A stretch of DNA of 64,000 nucleotides, taken from positions 1 to 64,000 of the forward strand of contig DASSKE010000003.1 of the NCBI GenBank assembly GCA_035690865.1, given 5' to 3'. Shown here piece by piece: positions 26,796 to 35,388 of the stretch. The stretch comes from CAMLQK01 sp035690865. GTDB lineage: Bacteria > Patescibacteriota > Saccharimonadia > Saccharimonadales > UBA4665. The number at the start of each line of letters is the position of its first letter. The first letter of the stretch is position 1. Both the position numbers and the translations under genes were made by a program. The notes under the pieces were generated by a model. The model did no database searches. It was not told the origin of the DNA and saw nothing but the letters and a program-made list of their open reading frames with translations.

Positions 26796-28106
26796 TTACG
26801 GGGTAAGGCGGTTGATGTCGCGTGGGAAGAGTGAGGCTTCTTTTACGTTGTGCAAGCCCAAGAGTTTTTGAGTCACGCGCTCAAGGCCCATACCAAATCC
26901 GCCGTGCGGAGGCATGCCATATTTAAAGGCCGACAGGTAGTAGCTAAAGCCTGGATCTTCGGGATTGCCGCCGGCCATGCCCTGCAATTGCGTTACCAAC
27001 TTATCGTAGCGATGCTCGCGCATGCTGGCGGTAGAAATCTCTACGCCGCGGAACAAAAGGTCAGCGCGCTCAGCGACTGTTTGGTCGTCGTCTTTGAATT
27101 TGTGGTAAAACTTAGCGCCCTCGCGTGGCCATTCGGTGATAAACACCGCTTCACTGCCAAGATTTTCTTTGGCGTACTCGCAAATCCAGCGCTCTTCGTC
27201 TGGGCGAAGGTCTTTTTCGCCAACAGTGCTGGTACCAGTTGCTTCGGTGTACTTTTGGTGTACTTCTTCAAGTGGAATTTGCGGGATCTTTTCGGTAAGG
27301 AGTGGCTTTTCGGCGTTCCATTGTGCAAGGTATTCACCGGCGTTCTCCCACACGTAGCTAATCGTGTTATTGAGGAGACCGCTCATAAAGTCGAGCAAAC
27401 CCTGCATGTCGGTAAAGCCCATTTCGGCGTCAATGTGCATGAACTCAGTCATATGGCGAGTGGTTGCACTTGGCTCTGCTCGGTAGGTCGGGTTTATTTC
27501 GAACCCACGCTCAAATACACCAACCATAATTTGCTTGTAAAATTGCGCACTTTGCGCCAAGGTTGCATCTTTACCAAAGTAATCCAGCTTGAACACTTCT
27601 GCGCCGCCTTCGGTAGCACCCGGCAAAAGCTTAGGTGAGTTAAACTCAGTAAAATCATTGGCAAAAAAGTGCCGGCGAGCGCCTTCTTTAACGGCAGCCT
27701 GCACCTTAAAGATTGCTTGCTCTTTGAGGTTCCGCAGACCAACCACGCGGTAGTCGAACAAGGTGTCGAGGTTGTCAGGCTTGTGGCTGAGAGGCTTGTC
27801 AATTTCGATTGGTGGCTCATCGGTTACGGGCACCATAATTTCGAGGCTGGCGTCGTGCAGCTCAGCGCCACCAGGAGCGCGAGGCTCTTCTTTAACGCTG
27901 CCCGTTACGGCGAGTACTGTGCCCACTTGCAAACCACGCAGTTTTTCGACTTCGTCTTTGTTCTTGATAACAACTTGCACCAGGCCGCTACGATCGCGGA
28001 GGTTAATAAAAGTTACACCGCCAAGCAGGCGTTTTTTGTGCAGCCAGCCCTGCACGGTAACTTGTGTGCCGACATGTTCAGCAATGGTTTTGTTCAGAAT
28101 GCGCAT
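26796..28106 (-). CDS. aspS: Aspartyl-tRNA synthetase, archaeal-type short form
   Basis: 436 residues from ATG 28106, selected by GGAGAA upstream. An N-terminal OB-fold (VQGWLHKKRLLGGVTFINLRD) is joined to a class II core with motif 2 (YRAEPSATTRHMTEF) and motif 3 (GGFGMGLERV). The bacterial GAD insertion is missing; this is the archaeal/eukaryotic architecture, which is often non-discriminating, charging both tRNA-Asp and tRNA-Asn for GatCAB. I infer but cannot prove the relaxed specificity. Promoter-like TACTAT is found upstream. Confidence 0.92.
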   Translation of the reverse strand: MRILNKTIAEHVGTQVTVQGWLHKKRLLGGVTFINLRDRSGLVQVVIKNKDEVEKLRGLQVGTVLAVTGSVKEEPRAPGGAELHDASLEIMVPVTDEPPIEIDKPLSHKPDNLDTLFDYRVVGLRNLKEQAIFKVQAAVKEGARRHFFANDFTEFNSPKLLPGATEGGAEVFKLDYFGKDATLAQSAQFYKQIMVGVFERGFEINPTYRAEPSATTRHMTEFMHIDAEMGFTDMQGLLDFMSGLLNNTISYVWENAGEYLAQWNAEKPLLTEKIPQIPLEEVHQKYTEATGTSTVGEKDLRPDEERWICEYAKENLGSEAVFITEWPREGAKFYHKFKDDDQTVAERADLLFRGVEISTASMREHRYDKLVTQLQGMAGGNPEDPGFSYYLSAFKYGMPPHGGFGMGLERVTQKLLGLHNVKEASLFPRDINRLTP

Positions 28107-28167
28107 TAGATTTTCTCCGTTTGGGTATAGTATACCATATTCACCTCTGGTACGCACGATATTATCT

Positions 28168-29235
28168 TTAGGCTTGATCTGTTTCAGCAGGAGGCGGCAC
28201 TGACTCCGGCTGCGCTGGGGCTTGAGTAGTAGTTTCGTGGTGGCGGGCATGATCGGAAACCACGGCTGCTCGGTCGTCGAACAAGTCAAAATCGTCGGCT
28301 TCGGCTTGTAGTACTTGCGCCAACAACGCCTCAATGGTCGCCACACCAACATACTCGTTAAAACGATTTACCACTAAAAACATATGACTTTTGGTTTTTA
28401 AGAATGCCTTGAGCATGCGCGCTAAACTGTACTCTTCGTGCACGTAATGCACGCCAGTGGACATTACGTCTTTAATTAAGCCGCCCTGCCGGGCCGCTAC
28501 GGCATCCTTTAAAAAGAGCACGCCGACAATATGGTCCTTGTGGTTGTCACTTTCGTACACCGGAAAAGTACTGTGGCCGCTTTTAGCCAGTTCATCGAGC
28601 AAGATCGGACCGATTGAATCATTTTGCGAAACGGTTTTAACTTCTTTGGCGGGCACCAGAATGTCACTAATATGTTGGTCAGAGAATTGCAGCAGACGCG
28701 TAATACCCTCTAAATGATGTTCATCTATACGATTGTCGGCCTGGGCGCTCTGCCTGGTAAGTAAGTTGAGTAGGTCTTCTTTTTCGTACAGTGCGGTATG
28801 GTTACTGCGCGGCCACCTGGCAAGGGCCGCATCGCTACCCTGCTGCAAAGGGCGATGCAGCTTAGACAAGATCCACACCACCGTTGGCGTGCACCAAATT
28901 GCCAGACGTAAACCACTCCGTGACAAGTCGCCACCCGGCACCCAGGCAAACACATAGGCCAGCACCACCGCCTCAAGCCCAAAAACGAGTACACCGGGAA
29001 CCACACTGAGCAAAAGCACGCTGCTCGCCGCCACGCTTACACATATAATTGCCATGAGCAGAATGTTCAGACTGTCTTTATATGCCGCAGCCCGGTAGAG
29101 AGTTTTAGCCAGCTCATCGCCTTGCCTGGCACTACGCCGCAATTCCCGTACGGGTACAGCCCGATAGGTCTTAAACAGTACACTGGCCGCGCATGCCACA
29201 GCCAATAAAACCAAAGAAAAACCAAAGAATAGCAT
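28168..29235 (-). CDS. CNNM/CorC-like membrane protein with CBS pair
   Basis: 355 residues. The N-terminal part (1-130) has three to four membrane helices in a DUF21/CNNM-like layout, followed by two CBS motifs (about 180-300; SDILVPAKEVKTV, FPVYESDNHKDHIVGVLFLKD, DVMSTGVHYV). The C-terminal CorC_HlyC domain is lacking; the tail is Pro/Gln-rich. Relatives take part in Mg2+ transport or sensing with adenine nucleotides. TAAGAT ends six bases before the ATG. Confidence 0.8.
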   Translation of the reverse strand: MLFFGFSLVLLAVACAASVLFKTYRAVPVRELRRSARQGDELAKTLYRAAAYKDSLNILLMAIICVSVAASSVLLLSVVPGVLVFGLEAVVLAYVFAWVPGGDLSRSGLRLAIWCTPTVVWILSKLHRPLQQGSDAALARWPRSNHTALYEKEDLLNLLTRQSAQADNRIDEHHLEGITRLLQFSDQHISDILVPAKEVKTVSQNDSIGPILLDELAKSGHSTFPVYESDNHKDHIVGVLFLKDAVAARQGGLIKDVMSTGVHYVHEEYSLARMLKAFLKTKSHMFLVVNRFNEYVGVATIEALLAQVLQAEADDFDLFDDRAAVVSDHARHHETTTQAPAQPESVPPPAETDQA

Positions 29236-29319
29236 ATATTTATCTTACGCTATTTTTAAGTCGCTCGCTATAAGGTGTATACTATATGGGTAACGATTTA
29301 GAAGAGGATCTAGCAACAC

Positions 29320-29988
29320 ATGGACAAGCGATTTTGGGGAATCATACTGGTTATCTGTCTGATTTTTGTGGGTATCATTGTTTTCAACAAAGATAATACC
29401 CCTAAGAACAGTGTTAATCCGACTAATCATGTAACGGGAACGGATAAGAACGGCGTCAAGCTGGTGGAATACGGTGACTTTCAATGCTCCGCATGCGGTA
29501 AATACTACCCAACCGTTCACCAGGTAGTTGAAGCATACAAAGATAAAATTCAATTCCAATTCCGCAACTTGCCTCTGAGCCAGATCCACCAAAACGCTTT
29601 CTCGGCTGCCCGGGCTGCTGAGGCTGCTGATAAGCAAGGTAAGTTCTGGGAAATGTATGACATGCTCTACCAGAATCAAAGCGCGTGGAGCGAGTCTGAT
29701 AATCCTAAAAGTTCGTACGAGCAGTATGCCAAGCAGCTCGGTTTGGACATTGACAAGTTCAACAGTGATTACGCCAGTAAAACGGTTAACGATCTCATAA
29801 ATGCCGACCTTGCCGCTTTTGACAAGACTAAAGCTGCTAAGCAGACGCCAACCTTCTTCCTGAACGGCAAGCGCGTTGAGCCAGACGCTGATGTTGCCTC
29901 ATTTAAGAAGATTCTCGACGAAGCGCTGGGCAGCAAGGCAAGTGACAGCACAAGCTCCGACAGCTCAAACGATCAAAGTGATATTTAA
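29320..29988 (+). CDS. DsbA-family thiol-disulfide oxidoreductase, membrane anchored
   Basis: 222 residues. A signal anchor (about 5-22) precedes a thioredoxin fold with a helical insertion. The active site is CSAC (56-59) and the cis-Pro loop is TPTFFLNG. A Ser/Asp-rich tail of about 20 residues ends the protein. It acts outside the membrane, oxidising or isomerising cysteines in secreted proteins; several secreted proteins here carry paired cysteines. The start is supported by AGAGGATC upstream, and TATACT lies further upstream. Confidence 0.9.
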   Translation: MDKRFWGIILVICLIFVGIIVFNKDNTPKNSVNPTNHVTGTDKNGVKLVEYGDFQCSACGKYYPTVHQVVEAYKDKIQFQFRNLPLSQIHQNAFSAARAAEAADKQGKFWEMYDMLYQNQSAWSESDNPKSSYEQYAKQLGLDIDKFNSDYASKTVNDLINADLAAFDKTKAAKQTPTFFLNGKRVEPDADVASFKKILDEALGSKASDSTSSDSSNDQSDI

Positions 29989-30366
29989 TTAAGCCTTTTT
30001 AGCAGGGGCTTTACTGCGGCGAACAGCTTTATACTGGCGCCGCAGTTTTTGTTTTTCGCGATGCCGGTGAATATGATAACGCGCCGTCCGCACCACCCCA
30101 TGCTGGAATAACACGCCGGCAAAACCAAAGAAGAAGCCTATGCCCAAAAAGGCATAGGCAGTAGTAAATAACTTCCCGGCTGTGGTAACAGGCGCCAAAT
30201 CGCCATAGCCCACCGTTGTAAGCGTCATGGAGGCAAAGTACAGCGAATTAAGCCACGAGAATGCTTCCACATAGTGGTAAAATACCGTGCCTGTTGCAAC
30301 ACAGAGCATCAAAAAGAAAAAGATCTTTAAGATTGTTTCGCGGCTTTTTAGAAGTTCGCTTTCCAT
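29989..30366 (-). CDS. Two-TM potassium channel
   Basis: 125 residues: membrane helix 1 (about 13-32), pore loop with the selectivity filter TVGYGD (51-56), membrane helix 2 (about 64-86), and a basic cytoplasmic tail (RHREKQKLRRQYK). This is a minimal KcsA-like channel without an RCK domain. The stop codon abuts the stop of the dsbA-like gene. A TATAAT ends eight bases before the ATG. Confidence 0.9.
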   Translation of the reverse strand: MESELLKSRETILKIFFFLMLCVATGTVFYHYVEAFSWLNSLYFASMTLTTVGYGDLAPVTTAGKLFTTAYAFLGIGFFFGFAGVLFQHGVVRTARYHIHRHREKQKLRRQYKAVRRSKAPAKKA

Positions 30367-30416
30367 TGCCCCTCATTATACGCTATACGCTTATGTTTTT
30401 TTGCTCAGCAACTTAA

Positions 30417-30515
30417 TTAATAGTTGATGAACTCCTGCCACGTTGGACGACGAACAGTCACCAAAACACGCGCAGGCCGCGTCCGTGCATAAGCAATTTT
30501 TACATGCTTTGCCAT
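30417..30515 (-). CDS. Very small basic protein (32 residues)
   Basis: ATG 30515 to TAA 30417 encodes a peptide starting MAKHVKIAYARTRPARVLV and ending TWQEFINY. AGAGGT sits seven bases before the ATG. Nine Arg/Lys/His residues make it basic, like a short ribosomal or nucleic-acid binding protein, but no family is recognised. The stretch upstream (30516-30688) contains no other open frame that I can support. Confidence 0.55.
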   Translation of the reverse strand: MAKHVKIAYARTRPARVLVTVRRPTWQEFINY

Positions 30516-30688
30516 TGTACGTACCTCTTTTTTGAAGATCGTTTGCTGCTCCTCCCGCATATTTGCCGCTCTCAAAAGCAAAAATGCCAACAAAGGCTCT
30601 TCTTTTAGTGATATTTGTTTGTCTCTCGCAAAGGGCTATTGCCCAGACATGGTGGCTATTTTAACGTAAGCAGTATGTAATTGTCAAA

Positions 30689-32176
30689 CTACTCTTTGAG
30701 CTTTCCAAAATTGAACTTCTCCTGGCAGTCATCACATACATCACACGGCCCGACCCAGGTTTCTTTTTGGTGGTTCTCGCATTCTTCGCGACGACATTTA
30801 CCCCGGTGTTTCTCCCAATTTTTAGGGTCATTTGGATCCTTTAGCTCTTCAACCGGTACGCCCAGAGCTTTGGCGAGCGCCTGCATCACAGAGTCATTCA
30901 CACCTTCGGTTTTTACATTACAAACGAGCGAATAGGCATTCGCCGCTGCTGCGCCTGCATGAGCCAAAAAATCGTGTATATTGCCTGACGCCCAGGCCTG
31001 GCGGGCCTGCACAATATTGTGCCGTGCCTCAACGTTAAAATTGCGGATATCAATGGTGTTGTCTTTAACAGCCTGAGCAAGAGCTTTTCCAAATACGATT
31101 CCGCTCAAAAGCTCATTAGTGTGGTTCATGTTGGCTGTGGGGTCGCTTTTTTCGATAAGTTCGGCGACGATACTGTCCACGGTTTTCTCCAAATGCTGTT
31201 CACGGGTTCTGCATACCCGCTCATGTTCCTGGTAATCACGGGATCCTTCTTCAAAACTTCCAAAAAAGGCATTGCCGCCGACTTTTTGATCGTACGCGGC
31301 GACTATATCAGTAATACCGTTGGGCATACGCGTTTTAGGGATGCAAATTGGCGTATCCAGAATATCGGCGATGGTCATATGTTCCGCCCCTTCAACACCC
31401 CATTCCTGCAAGAGAGCTTTTATGGCTCGTATGTCATGGCGATGCGTCATTGCCTGCGTAAGCTGTTTGAGACGCTCTTGTTCGGTGCGCGTCGGATCCT
31501 CTTCGAGCGGCGGCATGCCAGCGGCAAAGGCCGTTTTAGTCTCCATTATCCAGCTGCCGTCATGGTCTTGTACCATCGTGTGCCCTTGGGCCGACAGAGC
31601 AAGCGTCGTATAAAAGAAGTTGTTCTCAATGACATCTTCGGCCGTCTCGGGAGCCAGCGCAAAGGTTATCATCCAATGCGTTTTAAGTATTCCGCTACGG
31701 GCCAAGTCCTCTTGGCGATGCCAGTTGCGGGCAAAAATAGTATTAATGGTTTGCATAAGCGGCGTGGAGGGCTGCTCTAGGCTATTGCGATACACCGAAT
31801 CATAATCCTGGCTGTGTTGACGCAAGGAACCATCTGCCTCAAACTCAGCCGTAATCTCGGTAATATGGCCTGACTTATAAAGCTCTTCGCTGAGCGCCTT
31901 GTGGGCGTTGAGGCGCACCATAGCAATATCTGCAGAAGAATGTTCGCCAAGCTTTATGCGGCGAACGCTCTCATGCAACGAATCAACGCCCGAGGTACTT
32001 TCGGGTTGGGACGTGGGCAACTCTATGCCGGCAGTTGCCCCTTGCAGCGCCACACCACCCATCCACCGGCTAAATCGTGCCTGTGTCCACTGTTCTTGTG
32101 CTAAAGCTGGTGCCGGAATAATCGGCGGCACGTATGCTTCCGCCGGGGCCGGAACCAGCGCTGCTCTCTCCCCCAT
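30689..32176 (-). CDS. Hypothetical protein with C-terminal cysteine cluster
   Basis: 495 residues, soluble and helical, with no signal peptide. The last 40 residues hold six cysteines and a histidine (CRREECENH ... CDVCDDC), probably a zinc ribbon. The body includes repeated acidic and helical stretches (EEDPTRTEQERLKQLTQAM). I do not recognise the family. An AGAGGG precedes the start at a longer than usual distance, so the exact start is uncertain. Confidence 0.72.
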   Translation of the reverse strand: MGERAALVPAPAEAYVPPIIPAPALAQEQWTQARFSRWMGGVALQGATAGIELPTSQPESTSGVDSLHESVRRIKLGEHSSADIAMVRLNAHKALSEELYKSGHITEITAEFEADGSLRQHSQDYDSVYRNSLEQPSTPLMQTINTIFARNWHRQEDLARSGILKTHWMITFALAPETAEDVIENNFFYTTLALSAQGHTMVQDHDGSWIMETKTAFAAGMPPLEEDPTRTEQERLKQLTQAMTHRHDIRAIKALLQEWGVEGAEHMTIADILDTPICIPKTRMPNGITDIVAAYDQKVGGNAFFGSFEEGSRDYQEHERVCRTREQHLEKTVDSIVAELIEKSDPTANMNHTNELLSGIVFGKALAQAVKDNTIDIRNFNVEARHNIVQARQAWASGNIHDFLAHAGAAAANAYSLVCNVKTEGVNDSVMQALAKALGVPVEELKDPNDPKNWEKHRGKCRREECENHQKETWVGPCDVCDDCQEKFNFGKLKE

Positions 32177-32277
32177 AGTGCAAGCGCCCTGTTTTGGTTT
32201 TCCCTCTTCTAACCAAAATTATACACTACGCGTGGTGCTTGGTGGTTGTAAAAAACGCTATTTGTGGTGGCTTTTGA

Positions 32278-32928
32278 CTACATACGGTCAAAAACGCGAG
32301 CAGCCTGCAGTGTATCCATAGGATGCAAAACAAGCTGATCATGCACGCCAGGAATGCGACGGGCTGATGTCTGACTAAAAGCATTAAGTGTACGCAAGGT
32401 GTGGTCAGAAACGGTAAAGTACTCGTCGTTTTCGGTATAGGTGACATCAACAGGTATTCCTGCTTGATTCATTTCGGTTACTCTGCCAGGCAAGTCAAAA
32501 CACGCTATGCTACCTAAATGCACTAAATTACGGATAGGCCGAATTGCTAGTTCAGCGGTTGAGCTAAGGTCGTATGCTGCTACCGCCTTAGCGTCCCGAC
32601 TGCTACGTATAACATCAGCGGAATGCATCCGTGCTGTTTTGACAAGGGTGCGACCTAAAAGATGGCGGCGGCTTGTCTCCAGCGGCGGCGAGAATGCTTC
32701 TACCCGATTTGGCCGGGCATCGTCAGGAATAGCCATAAAGCCAGCCGAGTGGGTAAATACATCGGCCCTTTCCATAATTTCGCGCATCAAGCCAGGCTGT
32801 ATCATCGACCACGAAAAAGTAAAGCGGGCAACATCGTCGTAAAATAACGTAAGAGCATCCGCTACTTTGTTTGCCGATCGCTTACCATTGCCAAAGCCAC
32901 CGATGTATACTGCTCTGTCCGCTTTCAT
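32278..32928 (-). CDS. Alpha/beta-hydrolase-like protein
   Basis: 216 residues. YIGGFGNGKRSANKVADAL looks like the first strand and oxyanion region of an alpha/beta hydrolase; FTHSAGF is a nucleophile-elbow-like motif (Ser in HSAG), and VHDQLVLHP near the C-terminus could supply the histidine. The substrate is unknown. TATACT ends seven bases before the ATG, a leaderless-type start. Confidence 0.6.
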   Translation of the reverse strand: MKADRAVYIGGFGNGKRSANKVADALTLFYDDVARFTFSWSMIQPGLMREIMERADVFTHSAGFMAIPDDARPNRVEAFSPPLETSRRHLLGRTLVKTARMHSADVIRSSRDAKAVAAYDLSSTAELAIRPIRNLVHLGSIACFDLPGRVTEMNQAGIPVDVTYTENDEYFTVSDHTLRTLNAFSQTSARRIPGVHDQLVLHPMDTLQAARVFDRM

Positions 32929-32956
32929 CCCGACCAGTATAGCAATTGTTCGGCTT

Positions 32957-33409
32957 TTATTCTACTGTGCGCTGGCGCAAGTCATTCAGTCGCGGCATAA
33001 AACTCTGGGCTGCCGCGTTAAGGCCAAGCACCTGCAGGGCATGTACAAGCACTTGTAGTTGACGTACATGGTCAGTCGTAATAACACCGAGTGTTTCGTG
33101 CTGCGTAAAGAAGTGTTCGATCTTTTCTATCAACCATTTCTCTTGGCTGTCAGAAACCATATTGTTGCCCACACGCCCCTCTCGCGTCGGATTTACTACT
33201 TCTAGCGATCGTGCCTTGCCGTCGCGTTTGCGTAAATGCCCTCTTTTAATAAGACTATTAACGTGGAGTGCTACGGTAGCTACAGAGGTGTAATTCAGCC
33301 CCGTCATAATCTCGCGGTAGCTGGGACTGTAGCCATGCTGCGCAATAAAGTCCTCTATATATGTTAGTAATTCACGTTGTTTTTTGGTCGGTCGTACGCT
33401 CTCAGCCAT
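32957..33409 (-). CDS. LexA-like winged-helix DNA-binding protein without protease domain
   Basis: 150 residues from ATG 33409 (GGAGGGG upstream). Residues 5-70 match the LexA N-terminal wHTH (PTKKQRELLTYIEDFIAQHG, then YSPSYREIMTGL and VALHVNSLIKRGHL). The S24 autoprotease half of LexA is absent; the C-terminal half is helical and unknown, so it cannot self-cleave. The ATG lies inside the end of the gtrA-like gene, so the regulator is translationally coupled to a glycan gene and may regulate the locus. Confidence 0.82.
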   Translation of the reverse strand: MAESVRPTKKQRELLTYIEDFIAQHGYSPSYREIMTGLNYTSVATVALHVNSLIKRGHLRKRDGKARSLEVVNPTREGRVGNNMVSDSQEKWLIEKIEHFFTQHETLGVITTDHVRQLQVLVHALQVLGLNAAAQSFMPRLNDLRQRTVE

Positions 33410-33848
33410 GATTCCCCTCCTGCTGCTTTTTAGCGTTACCCATAAATACCCAGAACCGATACCATGCGTAGTTCCAGATTGTAAAGAAACCAGCAGAAAT
33501 AAAGAACCCAAGGTAAGGACTGACGCCCATTGCCTTAAGACCGGCAATGATAAGGTAATCCAGCAGGAGGTTAAAAAGACTAATAAGACCGTAGCGGCCG
33601 AGGATTCGACCTTCATGATGGGCAAGTTGTTTGCTGTTAAAAGCCCAGTAGCGCTGAATGAGGTAGTTAAGCGTCCAGCCCACCACATCGGCCATCATCT
33701 TGGCTGGAAGCCAGTCCCACCCCATGCCTGAATAGCACAGCGCAAACACAGCATAGCCCGACCAAAAGTACGTTGTTCCACCAACCATATACTCCAAAAA
33801 CTGGATAGTTGTTTTGCGGTTGATCGAACGTTTTACGAACTTTCGCAT
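33402..33848 (-). CDS. GtrA-family membrane protein
   Basis: 148 residues from ATG 33848 with four membrane helices; FLEYMVGGTTYFWSGY, LNYLIQRYWAFN and WNYAWYRFWVFMG are GtrA family patterns. GtrA proteins are thought to flip polyprenyl-phosphate sugars made by GtrB-type transferases such as the one at 51312. TATAAT ends seven bases before the ATG. Overlaps the LexA-like gene by eight bases. Confidence 0.88.
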   Translation of the reverse strand: MRKFVKRSINRKTTIQFLEYMVGGTTYFWSGYAVFALCYSGMGWDWLPAKMMADVVGWTLNYLIQRYWAFNSKQLAHHEGRILGRYGLISLFNLLLDYLIIAGLKAMGVSPYLGFFISAGFFTIWNYAWYRFWVFMGNAKKQQEGNHG

Positions 33849-33954
33849 ACACTCTATTATAGCAGTTTGTACAACATCGTCGAAATGGCCCCTGTTGTCG
33901 TGCAGCACGCCACTGTGCAACCTATCAGAAAGTGCTATAGTAAGAGCATACAAT

Positions 33955-35388
33955 ATGAAAAATAACGCATCGCTTGTCTATAACGTTCTCTTGGTGGTAG
34001 GCGATTTCTTGGCGCTTGTAGCGGCCTTTGTGGCTGCCTATGTTGTTCGTGTTAAAATCGACGCCCGTCCCTTGCTTGAGCCTGTGGCCGCAATGGCCTA
34101 TCTAAAGGCTTTTCTTATTATCTTGCCCTTCTGGATCTTTATCTTTGCCTTGCTGGGGCTATACAACAAGAACATTTACGAAAAACGTTTCGCTGAGTTT
34201 GGGCGCCTTTTGGTCGGATCATTTATTGGCCTGATGTTTGTAGTGTTTATTGACTTTGCTTCCAAGAATCCAATTTTCCCGGCTCGTTTGGTGCCAATTT
34301 ACGGCTTTGCTATTGGCTTTGTATTGCTCGTGCTTAATCGCAACATCCTACGTTTTGGGCGCCACAAACTGTTTAGCTTCAAAATAGGATTGGCCAACAT
34401 TGTGGTTGTTGGCAATAGCGCAGTCACTACTGAGGTCGTGCAAACACTTAGTGATCCGCGAACCGGCTACAATGTCGTCGCGTTAGTAGGCACCAAACAC
34501 CCTGCCGATTCTGCAATACCAACCTACCGCAGCTTTAGCACTTTTTTGGCCAGTCGCCCTAGCGGCGTCCATGGCATTATTCAAACCGAAATGTTCAAAG
34601 ATGACGCCCGCAACACGGAACTCCTTACCTACGCTCAAGAAAATCATATGAGCTATCGCTTTGTGCCTGGCAACATCGAGCTGTTTGTTGGCAATATTGA
34701 AGTGGAGCTGTTCCGTTCGTCAATGCCGGTTATTGTGGTACGTCAAACGGCCCTGTTCGGATGGGGTCGTATTGTTAAACGACTCTCGGATATTATTATG
34801 GGTAGTATTTTGCTTGCACTCGCTTCGCCGGTAATGGTTGTGGTCGCGCTCTTTATTAAACTCACCGACGGCAACGACAAAATATTCTTTAGACAACAGC
34901 GGCTCACACGTTTTAATAAAACTTTTACAATGTATAAGTTCCGCACCACTTTAAGCGAGTATACTGGCATTGATCCGGAAGAGGCGTTTCCTAAAATGGG
35001 TAAGCCGGAACTGGTTAAGCTGTACCGCGATAACGGCGATCAAATACCTAATGACCCTCGATTTTCCGTCATCGGACGTATTCTGCGCAAAACGAGCCTC
35101 GATGAATTGCCGCAACTCATTAACGTCGTACGTGGTGATATCAGCTTGGTTGGACCACGCCCGCTCATCCCCCGCGAGCTCGCTGCCTATAATAAACGTC
35201 ACACTATTTTAAGTGTTAAGTCTGGGCTAACCGGACTCGCACAAATTCTTGGCCGGCGCGATATCAGCTTTGAAGAACGCCGTAAACTGGACGTTTACTA
35301 CGTACAAAACTGGAGCCTTTGGCTTGACCTGGTGATTCTTGCTAAGACATTTCGGTCGGTTATTGGCGGGCGCGGAGCAAGTCATTAA
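33955..35388 (+). CDS. Polyprenyl-phosphate hexose-1-phosphate transferase (WbaP/WcaJ type)
   Basis: 477 residues from ATG 33955. Four or five N-terminal membrane helices and a nucleotide-binding-like domain (about 140-270) lead to a C-terminal bacterial sugar-transferase domain with the long hydrophobic segment, KFRTTLSEY, TSLDELPQLINV and GDISLVGPRPL. This enzyme primes polysaccharide synthesis by moving hexose-1-phosphate onto undecaprenyl phosphate. It starts a plus-strand operon of five genes ending at 40348. TATAGT lies 13 bases before the ATG. Confidence 0.93.
   Translation: MKNNASLVYNVLLVVGDFLALVAAFVAAYVVRVKIDARPLLEPVAAMAYLKAFLIILPFWIFIFALLGLYNKNIYEKRFAEFGRLLVGSFIGLMFVVFIDFASKNPIFPARLVPIYGFAIGFVLLVLNRNILRFGRHKLFSFKIGLANIVVVGNSAVTTEVVQTLSDPRTGYNVVALVGTKHPADSAIPTYRSFSTFLASRPSGVHGIIQTEMFKDDARNTELLTYAQENHMSYRFVPGNIELFVGNIEVELFRSSMPVIVVRQTALFGWGRIVKRLSDIIMGSILLALASPVMVVVALFIKLTDGNDKIFFRQQRLTRFNKTFTMYKFRTTLSEYTGIDPEEAFPKMGKPELVKLYRDNGDQIPNDPRFSVIGRILRKTSLDELPQLINVVRGDISLVGPRPLIPRELAAYNKRHTILSVKSGLTGLAQILGRRDISFEERRKLDVYYVQNWSLWLDLVILAKTFRSVIGGRGASH

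Noticed and set aside
26796..28352. N-terminal extension of AspRS to 28352
   Set aside because: It overlaps the CBS-protein gene; the real start at 28106 has a GGAGAA site.
30516..30688. Possible small RNA or riboswitch in the gap
   Set aside because: No convincing structured element could be drawn by eye; left unannotated.
32957..33688. Long frame extending the LexA-like protein
   Set aside because: The first 93 codons are antisense-frame sequence within the gtrA-like gene; ATG 33409 has GGAGGGG.
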